Positions 1 through 5,125 of a stretch of 20,144 nt of DNA are shown piece after piece. Within the stretch, counting starts at the first letter, position 1. The number at the start of each line of letters is the position of its first letter. The position numbers and the translations under genes were made by a program. The notes beneath the pieces are model-generated. The model saw only the letters and a list, made by a program, of their open reading frames with translations. It had not been told where the DNA came from and searched no databases. Source of the DNA: a virus. The DNA lies in the IMG/VR virus record IMGVR_UViG_3300021960_000683, positions 1 to 20,144 of that record; one strand, given 5' to 3'.

Positions 1-1
1 A

Positions 2-532
2 AAGTCGCCCAAAAATAACCGCAACGCTGCCGACTTCTACGCAACCCCACCCGAATGCACCATCGCGCTGCTCAATAGATTTGAGTGGCTGTTCAGAGGT
101 CGGCGCATCTGGGAGCCAGCTTGCGGCGATGGGGCGATCTCAAAAGTCTTGGAGCTGCGAGGCTTCAGAGTGGTATCTTCGGATCTACATGATCGGGGAT
201 ATGGCGAAAGCAACATGAACTTTCTGAACGCAGAATGCGCCTGTGATGCCATCATTACCAACCCGCCATTTAATCTGGCCGCTGACTTCATTGAGCGATG
301 CGCCGAAAAGAAAGTGCCGTTTGCAATGCTTACCAAGGCCACATTTTGGCACGCTAAGAAACGGCAGCGACTGTTCAGGCAAACCAAACCAATGGCGATC
401 ATAGCTATGACGTGGAGGCCAGCCATGTCACCAGAGAGGGGCAAGAGCGCCACTATGGATTTCATCTGGACCGTATGGGGATCTATCCCAAATCACACAA
501 CAGAATACATTTTGGCAGGGAAAGACCAGTGA
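2..532 (+). CDS. DNA N6-adenine methyltransferase, 5' end outside window
   Basis: Class I SAM-dependent methyltransferase acting on adenine in DNA. The frame is open from base 2, so the true start lies upstream; 176 residues are visible. Motifs seen (counted from base 2): DFYATPP at 11-17, common near the N-terminus of phage adenine methylases; the SAM-binding loop EPACGDGAI at 38-46; an acidic residue after the next strand (SSD, 59-61); and catalytic motif IV NPPF at 87-90. The N-terminal position of DFYATPP suggests only a few residues are missing. No restriction endonuclease or specificity subunit is adjacent, so an orphan methylase that modifies phage DNA against host restriction, or marks it for regulation, is the likely role. 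The stop overlaps the next gene in GTGA form. The family call is firm; target sequence and biological role are inferred. Confidence 0.88.
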   Translation, partial: KSPKNNRNAADFYATPPECTIALLNRFEWLFRGRRIWEPACGDGAISKVLELRGFRVVSSDLHDRGYGESNMNFLNAECACDAIITNPPFNLAADFIERCAEKKVPFAMLTKATFWHAKKRQRLFRQTKPMAIIAMTWRPAMSPERGKSATMDFIWTVWGSIPNHTTEYILAGKDQ

Positions 533-678
533 CTAAAAATATCGAATTACAAAAGCTCCAAAGCAAGAACGCTGTGCAAAGAAATGAGATCGCACGGCTG
601 ACACAATTGGTTGAGAAACTGATGAAGCAAAGAGATGAACTAACCAAAGATTTAAAATGGATGAGGGGGGAGAAATGA
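529..678 (+). CDS. Small predicted coiled-coil protein
   Basis: A 49-residue protein starting at a GTG that overlaps the methyltransferase stop by four bases (GTGA). The frame is open further upstream, with an ATG at 412, but that part lies inside the methyltransferase in another frame and is not believed. The sequence is highly charged and helical, with Leu/Ile spaced in heptad fashion (IARLTQLVEKLMKQRDEL), so a short coiled coil that dimerises or binds a partner is likely. I do not recognise a family. Translational coupling to the methyltransferase and to the next gene (stop TGA overlapping ATG at 675) argues that it is expressed. Confidence 0.6.
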   Translation: MTKNIELQKLQSKNAVQRNEIARLTQLVEKLMKQRDELTKDLKWMRGEK

Positions 679-860
679 TTCGCAAGAATGGTTTTACATT
701 CGGGCCAGAAGCAATGGCCCACAACATTGGGAAGTTTCCCAGAACAAGAGTTGGCTACAAGCCAGACACTATGACCAGAGTGAAGATGAAAGTCGGATCA
801 GCCAAGAGACATATGTCCGACAGACCAGTCACTTTATCCAAGCCACCTTGGGAGAAATAG
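675..860 (+). CDS. Small basic hypothetical protein
   Basis: A 61-residue protein. An in-frame ATG exists at 657, but the one at 675 is preferred because a very purine-rich GGGGGGAG lies just upstream and it overlaps the preceding TGA in ATGA form. The product is rich in Lys, Arg and Pro (KFPRTRVGYKPDT, SDRPVTLSKPPWEK), has no Cys and no membrane segment, and matches no family I know. It is the last gene before the 350-base non-coding region. A nucleic-acid-binding role would fit the charge but is only a guess. Confidence 0.55.
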   Translation: MIRKNGFTFGPEAMAHNIGKFPRTRVGYKPDTMTRVKMKVGSAKRHMSDRPVTLSKPPWEK

Positions 861-867
861 GGCGATG

Positions 868-955
868 GCATTTATTGCAGTATTTATTGCAGCTCAAGGT
901 GGAGCTGTTTTGCTTAACAATATCAAGGCGTTAACAATTAATGTATTTATTGCAA
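868..955 (+). repeat. Iteron-like 13-mer repeats, three copies
   Basis: GCATTTATTGCAG at 868-880 and GTATTTATTGCAG at 880-892 form a tandem pair with a 12-base period, about one helical turn. A third copy, GTATTTATTGCAA, is at 943-955. The core ATTTATTGCA is identical in all three. The third copy also creates the perfect palindrome TTATTGCAATAA (947-958). Such spacing suits cooperative binding of an initiator or repressor; the MarR-type protein at 2095-2430 is one possible partner, with no direct evidence. Confidence 0.7.
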
Positions 956-994
956 TAATGCAGTCCAGTATTAGTACCTGTGGGTGGCCCCATG

Positions 995-1018
995 TCTCTC
1001 CCCCAGAGGGGGGAGGGA
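995..1018 (+). other. Strong G/C hairpin in AT-rich region
   Basis: Pyrimidine arm TCTCTCCCCC (995-1004) pairs with GGGGGAGGGA (1009-1018) around the loop AGAG. This gives a 10-bp stem with one G-T wobble. No T-run follows on either strand, so it is not a typical intrinsic terminator. It could be a pause site, an mRNA stabiliser or part of an origin. Confidence 0.55.
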
Positions 1019-1095
1019 AGGTAGTAAGTAATAATGTAATAAATATATATAATATATATATATACTATAAGAATAAGGGGTTTGGGCTAGGTTAT

Positions 1096-1123
1096 TTAAT
1101 GCAGTCGGGGCCACTGCAATTAA
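1096..1123 (+). other. Second inverted repeat in the non-coding region
   Basis: TTAATGCAGT (1096-1105) pairs with ACTGC and ATTAA on the far side (1113-1123, one bulged A) around a 7-base loop. It follows the TA tract and lies upstream of the promoter-like site. It may be a protein-binding dyad; no function can be assigned. Confidence 0.4.
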
Positions 1124-1158
1124 TATGCATTAAATGTAATTAATTTTATCTGTGACAC

Positions 1159-1186
1159 TTGTAATCTGTTCCAGATGGCATATATG
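1159..1186 (+). promoter_or_regulatory. Weak sigma70-like promoter for the accessory operon
   Basis: TTGTAA (1159-1164) and TATATG (1181-1186) are separated by 16 bases and lie about 30 bases before the operon's first gene. Each box matches its consensus in only four of six positions. A short dyad ATCTG-TTC-CAGAT (1164-1176) sits between them where an operator would be expected. The position supports the call more than the sequence does. Confidence 0.3.
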
Positions 1187-1212
1187 TTAGTTATAGAGAG
1201 AGAGGAAACAAA

Positions 1213-1434
1213 ATGATCAAACTTAAAAAAGTATCAGCCACACAGTGGAACGGAAACGGTCTTGGAACATCAACTGCCGAATGGTGTGTCAAAGGCGCAG
1301 AAAATATTCTCGTATACAAACTTGGATTACGCTGGGTCGCAGCCGACATCGCTCACGGCATGAACCGCATCGTATGTCGCGCTTATTCTCGCGCTGACCT
1401 TTTGGAAATCATGGAAGCAAAGGAGATCGTGTAA
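1213..1434 (+). CDS. Hypothetical protein, first gene of accessory operon
   Basis: A 73-residue protein opening the operon after the non-coding region, with a purine-rich AGAGGA ribosome site 6-11 bases before the ATG. The sequence looks like a compact alpha/beta fold: an N-terminal strand-like part with Trp (ATQWNGNGLG), a middle WCVKGAENILVYKLGLRWVAAD segment, and a C-terminal helix (RADLLEIMEAKEIV). No recognised motif or membrane segment. The stop and the next start share one base (TAATG), so translation is probably coupled. Function unknown. Confidence 0.65.
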   Translation: MIKLKKVSATQWNGNGLGTSTAEWCVKGAENILVYKLGLRWVAADIAHGMNRIVCRAYSRADLLEIMEAKEIV

Positions 1435-1718
1435 TGTCTATACGCAGAATGGAATACAAAAAGAATGGCTTCGACATCAGATGCCGCGTCGAGGGATCTG
1501 GAGAATACGCAGAGGGTCTTATCCTCTGGAAGCGTTACGGTGAAGATCATTACATCTTGATCGGCACAATCTATAAAACCACAACAGCGCCATGTGGCAC
1601 AACACGCGATACCCCAACTTGGCATCACGTCAAAGGCGAAAGCCCAATTATGAAAACCAAATGGCACGAAGCAGCCATCAAGCTATACGATGCCTTCAGA
1701 AAAAAGGAGGCAGCGTGA
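1434..1718 (+). CDS. Hypothetical protein
   Basis: A 94-residue protein whose ATG overlaps the previous stop (TAATG). It begins MSIRRMEYKKNGFDIRCRVE, has a strand-rich middle part with several aromatics, and ends in a Lys-rich helix (IKLYDAFRKKEAA). Two Cys are present (residues 17 and 54), not arranged as a metal site. I recognise no family. Its stop TGA overlaps the next start in TGATG form, continuing the coupled operon. Confidence 0.62.
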   Translation: MSIRRMEYKKNGFDIRCRVEGSGEYAEGLILWKRYGEDHYILIGTIYKTTTAPCGTTRDTPTWHHVKGESPIMKTKWHEAAIKLYDAFRKKEAA

Positions 1719-1903
1719 TGCGGTTTATCCAGCAAAAAAATATCGATGGTGGAACATACCTAACACCATCAACTCAAGTCTCAGTCACAGAGCAAGAGAT
1801 CGAGTGGCTGATCGAAGGATTGGACGCATTGATCCTGCCAGACAGAGCAAAGCGTATCAAACGAGCTTTAACTCGCGCACTGGGCGAAATAAATAATGAC
1901 TGA
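1718..1903 (+). CDS. Small hypothetical protein
   Basis: A 61-residue protein. The ATG at 1718 is chosen because AAGGAGG lies at ideal distance before it and it overlaps the preceding stop. Upstream in-frame ATGs (1592, 1690) lie inside the previous gene. The C-terminal half is predicted helical (EIEWLIEGLDALILPDRAKR), with a basic tail. No known motif. Its last eight bases overlap the zinc-ribbon gene. Confidence 0.6.
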   Translation: MRFIQQKNIDGGTYLTPSTQVSVTEQEIEWLIEGLDALILPDRAKRIKRALTRALGEINND

Positions 1904-2093
1904 ACCAAATTACGATACAGTCTCGCATTGCCCAAACTGCAAAACAAAAATGACAGCCATAGACTCAAGACCAAATCTGACGTATGGCTTTCAGACAATT
2001 AAACGCAGACGGAAATGTTTGACGTGTGACTTCAGGTCATCAACAATCGAAGTGCCAATCGATCTGGCCAAAGATATATTCACAGAGGAATGA
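1896..2093 (+). CDS. NrdR-like zinc-ribbon protein without ATP-cone
   Basis: A 65-residue protein with two Cys pairs, CPNC (12-15) and CLTC (41-44), forming a zinc ribbon. Between them are IDSR (22-25) and a basic run IKRRRKC (35-41), followed by FRSSTIEV. This order (CPxC, then IDSR, then RRRxCxxC, then a short Thr/Glu strand) resembles the N-terminal DNA-binding zinc ribbon of NrdR, the bacterial repressor of ribonucleotide reductase genes. The ATP-cone that follows in NrdR, about 100 residues, is absent: the protein ends some 20 residues after the ribbon. It may be a small DNA-binding regulator. Resemblance to NrdR is from motif order; regulation of nrd genes is not shown. Confidence 0.72.
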   Translation: MTEPNYDTVSHCPNCKTKMTAIDSRPNLTYGFQTIKRRRKCLTCDFRSSTIEVPIDLAKDIFTEE

Positions 2094-2094
2094 A

Positions 2095-2430
2095 ATGAAA
2101 CAAATAGAAATGCTCGAAACGCAAATCAAAAATTTCACAACCGCGTTAGACAACGCGCAAACTTCAATCAATCACATGCTTGTGTTCTCAGAAATCTGCA
2201 AAACACAGCCAATCAATAGCGCGGATCTCATAATCAAATTGGATATGCAAAAATCTTGCGTCAATAGAGTGCTGCACTCACTGTCAGAAAATGGCAGAGG
2301 AAAAGTCAAAGCAGCCAAACTAATCGATATCAAAATGGATATGAAAGATAGGCGGCAAAGAAACATAACACTAACCACCAAAGGCAAAAGCCTTATGGAT
2401 AAAATGTTCGGAGCAAAACATGATCGTTAA
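2095..2430 (+). CDS. MarR-type winged-helix regulator
   Basis: A 111-residue protein with start at 2095, one base after the zinc-ribbon stop, with GAGGAATG as ribosome site. Residues 28-65 read as a helix-turn-helix (LVFSEICKTQPINSADLIIK, then a recognition helix around KSCVNRVLHSLSE). Residues 85-97, DRRQRNITLTTKG, match the MarR wing and post-wing signature (D-R-R, then LTxKG). The usual MarR N- and C-terminal dimerisation helices are short here, the family normally being 135-160 residues. It is likely to bind DNA as a dimer and regulate phage genes; the repeats at 868-955 or the dyad at 1164-1176 are conceivable operators. Target and ligand unknown. Confidence 0.68.
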   Translation: MKQIEMLETQIKNFTTALDNAQTSINHMLVFSEICKTQPINSADLIIKLDMQKSCVNRVLHSLSENGRGKVKAAKLIDIKMDMKDRRQRNITLTTKGKSLMDKMFGAKHDR

Positions 2431-2695
2431 ATCTTGGAAGTTCACAGGCTTCAAATCAAACTTCCCAGATTGGGTGCAGGAAAACTCCTCAAAAAGAAAA
2501 GGCTCAGAATTACTGTGGGTCCACACGCAAACAGGCGAAGTGCCAGCCGAAGAAGGAATGTACATAGCAATCAATCTGCGCGGCCATGTCGATGTCTATG
2601 ACTTCAAACCAGAAGGATGGATGAAAGAAATCGCAACAGGAATAGTCTTCGCAATCCTAGTCGCTGCACTGCTGGTGTTTATGCTCGCATGGTAA
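2420..2695 (+). CDS. Small protein with one C-terminal membrane segment
   Basis: A 91-residue protein with a soluble, aromatic-rich N-terminal part (MIVKSWKFTGFKSNFPDWVQ) and a single hydrophobic segment at residues 71-91 that ends the protein. This topology fits a tail-anchored inner-membrane protein with the N-terminal domain in the cytoplasm. It overlaps the MarR gene by 11 bases and the HD gene by 7. No family recognised. A membrane-anchored phage accessory protein or part of a host-takeover function is possible. A holin is less likely, because there is one segment, no charged tail and no endolysin nearby. Confidence 0.6.
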   Translation: MIVKSWKFTGFKSNFPDWVQENSSKRKGSELLWVHTQTGEVPAEEGMYIAINLRGHVDVYDFKPEGWMKEIATGIVFAILVAALLVFMLAW

Positions 2696-3177
2696 ATAAA
2701 CAATTCGCAAAGCATTGCTATGAGCAATACCAAATGAACCACCAAGGATATCATGGCTTCCAACACTGGGCGCGTGTGTTCCAAAATGGAAGACACATTG
2801 CAAAAGCAGAAAACGCCAACACAAAAGTTGTCGATCTATTCGCACTCCTGCATGACACCCAGCGCAAAAACGAAAACAGAGATCCACAGCATGGATATCG
2901 TGCAGCAAAATATGCCCACTCAATCAGAGGCCAATGGTTCGACCTGTCCAATAAAGATATGCGACTCTTAGATGAAGCACTCACATACCACTCAGATGGA
3001 TATACAAACGCAGACATCACAGTACAAACATGCTGGGATGCAGATCGCCTCGACCTTGGCCGCGTTGGAATAAAACCATCCGCAAAAAAACTCTGTACCC
3101 AAACAGCTAAAGACGCTATCAATAATTACTGCTCGACAGACCCACGCCTGTGGCCTGCCTCGACCTCATACAACTGA
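2689..3177 (+). CDS. HD-domain phosphohydrolase
   Basis: A 162-residue metal-dependent hydrolase of the HD superfamily. The ATG at 2689, overlapping the previous stop, gives a start right before the conserved part; the frame is open further upstream without reason to use it. Visible metal-ligand pattern: His22/His26 in HGFQHW, the defining HD in LLHD (His55-Asp56), His68 in DPQHGYRAA, His101, and a late acidic cluster CWDADRLDLGRVG (Asp117, 119, 122). Families of this pattern act on nucleotides or other phosphoesters. In phages they may dispose of dNMPs or alarmones, but the substrate cannot be read from sequence. It is the last gene of the operon; its stop codon lies inside the terminator stem. 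Confidence 0.8.
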   Translation: MVNKQFAKHCYEQYQMNHQGYHGFQHWARVFQNGRHIAKAENANTKVVDLFALLHDTQRKNENRDPQHGYRAAKYAHSIRGQWFDLSNKDMRLLDEALTYHSDGYTNADITVQTCWDADRLDLGRVGIKPSAKKLCTQTAKDAINNYCSTDPRLWPASTSYN

Positions 3178-3204
3178 CCCGCTTCGGCGGGTCTTTCTTT
3201 TTTT
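3176..3204 (+). terminator. Rho-independent terminator
   Basis: GACCCGC (3176-3182), loop TTCG, GCGGGTC (3187-3193), followed by TTTCTTTTTTT. A perfect 7-bp G/C-rich stem with a stable tetraloop and T-tract. The stem begins inside the stop codon of the HD gene. It separates the accessory operon from the packaging genes. Confidence 0.93.
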
Positions 3205-3243
3205 GAACTTCTAAATTACATTCAAAGTTAGAAAGGTATTAAC

Positions 3244-3732
3244 ATGGCAAAGAAAAAATCTAAAAACCCCGTTGGAAGACCCAAGTTCGAAGTCACTGAA
3301 GAAGTGCTGCAAAGAACAGAAAGAGCAATGGCGCAAGGCTTAACGAAAGAACAATGCGCTGCTGCACTGGGAATTTCACGCTCTAAATTCTTTGAAATTC
3401 AGGAACAAAATGTGGATTTCTTGGACGCTATAAAAAGGGGAGAGGCGATGGGGATCGAAGAAGTAACCAACGCGCTCTTCGAAAATGCAACGCTGGAACG
3501 CGATAACACAGCCATCATCTTCTACCTGAAGAACCGCGCAGGATGGGTGGATAAGCAGGAGCATAAGGTTGCAACAGAAACAACGGTCACACTCGACCTA
3601 ACAAGGATTGGCGTTAATGAACTCGCAGCAATTGAAAGAGCTTTTGAGCAATCTAACTCTGGAGCAAGTCAGAGCGGAGAAATACCGCAGATCATTGAGG
3701 GAGTTTACGAAAGCAGCTTGGCCGACGATTGA
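3244..3732 (+). CDS. terS: Terminase small subunit
   Basis: A 162-residue DNA-recognition subunit of the packaging motor. A basic N-terminus (MAKKKSKNPVGRPKFE) leads into a homeodomain-like helix-turn-helix, roughly residues 22-55 (GLTKEQCAAALGISRSKFFE). An acidic and hydrophobic region around ENATLERDNTAIIFYLKNRAGW is typical of phage small terminases, and the tail is Glu/Ser-rich. It is expected to form a ring that binds the pac or cos site and hands DNA to the large subunit. The start has GAAAGG nearby and follows the terminator directly. The last 116 bases overlap the large-subunit gene in another frame. Family call is secure from the sequence pattern plus the neighbour. Confidence 0.88.
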   Translation: MAKKKSKNPVGRPKFEVTEEVLQRTERAMAQGLTKEQCAAALGISRSKFFEIQEQNVDFLDAIKRGEAMGIEEVTNALFENATLERDNTAIIFYLKNRAGWVDKQEHKVATETTVTLDLTRIGVNELAAIERAFEQSNSGASQSGEIPQIIEGVYESSLADD

Positions 3733-5125
3733 ACCGGGCGTTGACTTTCAAAACAACTGGCATGTCGATGCAATCAGCGATCACCTCCAAGCAGTGGCAG
3801 AAGGCGACATCAAACGCCTGATCATTAACGTGCCGCCACGCCACATGAAGTCGATCAGCGTGGCCGTTGCGCTGCCAGCTTGGACGTGGACCCACCAGCC
3901 AGAAAAGAAGTTTCTGTACGCATCATATGCCTCTTCCCTGTCCATCAGAGACAGCACCAAGTGCCGCCGCCTGATCGACAGCCCGTGGTACAAGCGCCAC
4001 TTCGGTGAAAAGTTCGAGCTAACTGGCGATCAAAACCAGAAGCAAAGGTTCGAAAACGATAAGACAGGATACCGCATAGCAACGTCTGTCGGCGGCGCTC
4101 TGACTGGTGATGGCGGTGACATCATCTGCATCGATGATCCGCACAACGTAGTGGACAGCGACAGCTCCAAGGTGCGTGAAGGCGTTCTAGAGTGGTGGGA
4201 TCAGGCCATGCAGACCCGACTTAACGATCCGCGCACTGGTGCTTTTGTCATCATCATGCAGCGCGTCCATGAGCTGGATCTCACAGGACATATCTTGGCC
4301 AATGAGCTGGGCAATGAGTGGAACCACCTATGCCTGCCTGCCAGATACGAAATCGGCCACCCAACCCCAAGCAAATCAGTGCTGGGCTTCTCAGATCCGC
4401 GCACCAAAGAAGGCGAGCTGCTGTGGCCTGAACGCATTGATGACAGAACCCTGTCAACATTAGAGCGTAGCCTTGGATCTTACGCAGCCGCAGGCCAGCT
4501 ACAGCAGCGGCCATCGCCAAAAGGTGGTGGAATCCTAAAGGCAAGCTGGTGGGTTCCTTGGGAAAAGGAAGACTTGCCCGACATCGAATATGTTCTGCAA
4601 TCATACGATACTGCATTCGAAGCAAAGGAAAGTTCCAGCTTCAGCGCCAGAACCACTTGGGGCGTGTTTACCCATAAAGGCGCAACATGCGCCATTGTGC
4701 TGGAGGCATGGTGGGATAAGGTAAGCTATCCTGACCTACGCAGGCTGGCCCAAGAGGCTTACGAAGAGTGGGAGCCAGACGCTGTGCTGATTGAAAAGAA
4801 GGCGTCAGGGCAATCCCTGCTGCAAGACTTACGCATGGCAGGCGTACCAGTTTTGGCCTACAGTCCAGATCGTGACAAGGAGGCTCGCGCCCATGCCAGC
4901 TCCGCACTTTTGGAGGATGGAAGGATTTTCTTCCCTTCCAGCAGAAAATGGGCTAAAGATTTAATTGATATATGCGCGGCGTTCCCAGCACATCCCAATG
5001 ATGATGTTGTTGATACATGCACACAGGCTTGGCTACGGTTGCGAAAAGGATGGTTTGTGGGTCATAGTGAAGATCCAGATGATGACGATTTTGTAGAAAC
5101 AAGAAGGATGACGCTCTATGGCTGA
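3617..5125 (+). CDS. terL: Terminase large subunit
   Basis: A 502-residue ATPase-nuclease that drives DNA packaging. The N-terminal ATPase has a variant Walker A VPPRHMKS (72-79), Walker B IICIDDPH (169-176) and the coupling-like segment VIIMQR. The C-terminal RNase H-like nuclease shows SYDTAF (Asp330), LIEKKASGQ (Glu393) and a final NDDVVD (462-467). The C-terminus is acidic (DPDDDD). The start at ATG 3617 is preferred to the in-frame TTG at 3608. No later Met precedes the conserved SLREFTKAAWPTIEPG segment, so the overlap with terS is real. Headful or cos cutting cannot be told from this. The stop overlaps the portal gene by eight bases. Confidence 0.96.
   Translation: MNSQQLKELLSNLTLEQVRAEKYRRSLREFTKAAWPTIEPGVDFQNNWHVDAISDHLQAVAEGDIKRLIINVPPRHMKSISVAVALPAWTWTHQPEKKFLYASYASSLSIRDSTKCRRLIDSPWYKRHFGEKFELTGDQNQKQRFENDKTGYRIATSVGGALTGDGGDIICIDDPHNVVDSDSSKVREGVLEWWDQAMQTRLNDPRTGAFVIIMQRVHELDLTGHILANELGNEWNHLCLPARYEIGHPTPSKSVLGFSDPRTKEGELLWPERIDDRTLSTLERSLGSYAAAGQLQQRPSPKGGGILKASWWVPWEKEDLPDIEYVLQSYDTAFEAKESSSFSARTTWGVFTHKGATCAIVLEAWWDKVSYPDLRRLAQEAYEEWEPDAVLIEKKASGQSLLQDLRMAGVPVLAYSPDRDKEARAHASSALLEDGRIFFPSSRKWAKDLIDICAAFPAHPNDDVVDTCTQAWLRLRKGWFVGHSEDPDDDDFVETRRMTLYG

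Larger units (their letters stand above)
861..1212 (+). other. AT-rich non-coding region, candidate origin or control region
   Basis: About 350 bases without a believable gene. Seen in order: three copies of a 13-mer G(C/T)ATTTATTGCA(G/A), two direct repeats TTAACAAT at 914-921 and 931-938, a strong G/C hairpin at 995-1018, an alternating TA tract around 1038-1070, a second hairpin at about 1096-1123, and a promoter-like pair before the gene at 1213. Iteron-like repeats next to an unwindable AT tract are the classic layout of a replication origin, and the same layout also serves operator arrays. No DnaA box was recognised. A frame runs through it (865-1143), but its translation is repeat-driven and does not look like protein. 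Confidence 0.5.

Noticed and set aside
412-528. Upstream extension of the 49-residue gene to ATG 412
   Set aside because: This part lies in another frame inside the conserved end of the methyltransferase; the GTG at 529 with a GTGA overlap explains the gene better.
865-1143. Open frame of 92 codons in the non-coding region
   Set aside because: Its translation reflects the repeats and TA tract (FIAVFIAA, INIYNIYIYYK), it has no ribosome site, and the DNA is far more AT-rich than the neighbouring genes.
2420-2695. Holin
   Set aside because: Only one membrane segment at the very C-terminus, no charged tail, no endolysin nearby and a regulatory-type gene neighbourhood.
3205-3243. Promoter for the packaging genes
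   Set aside because: TTGAAC at 3203-3208 could be a -35 box, but no -10 box is at a proper distance. Overlapping inverted repeats TTTGAA/TTCAAA and TTCTAA/TTAGAA are there but too short to interpret.
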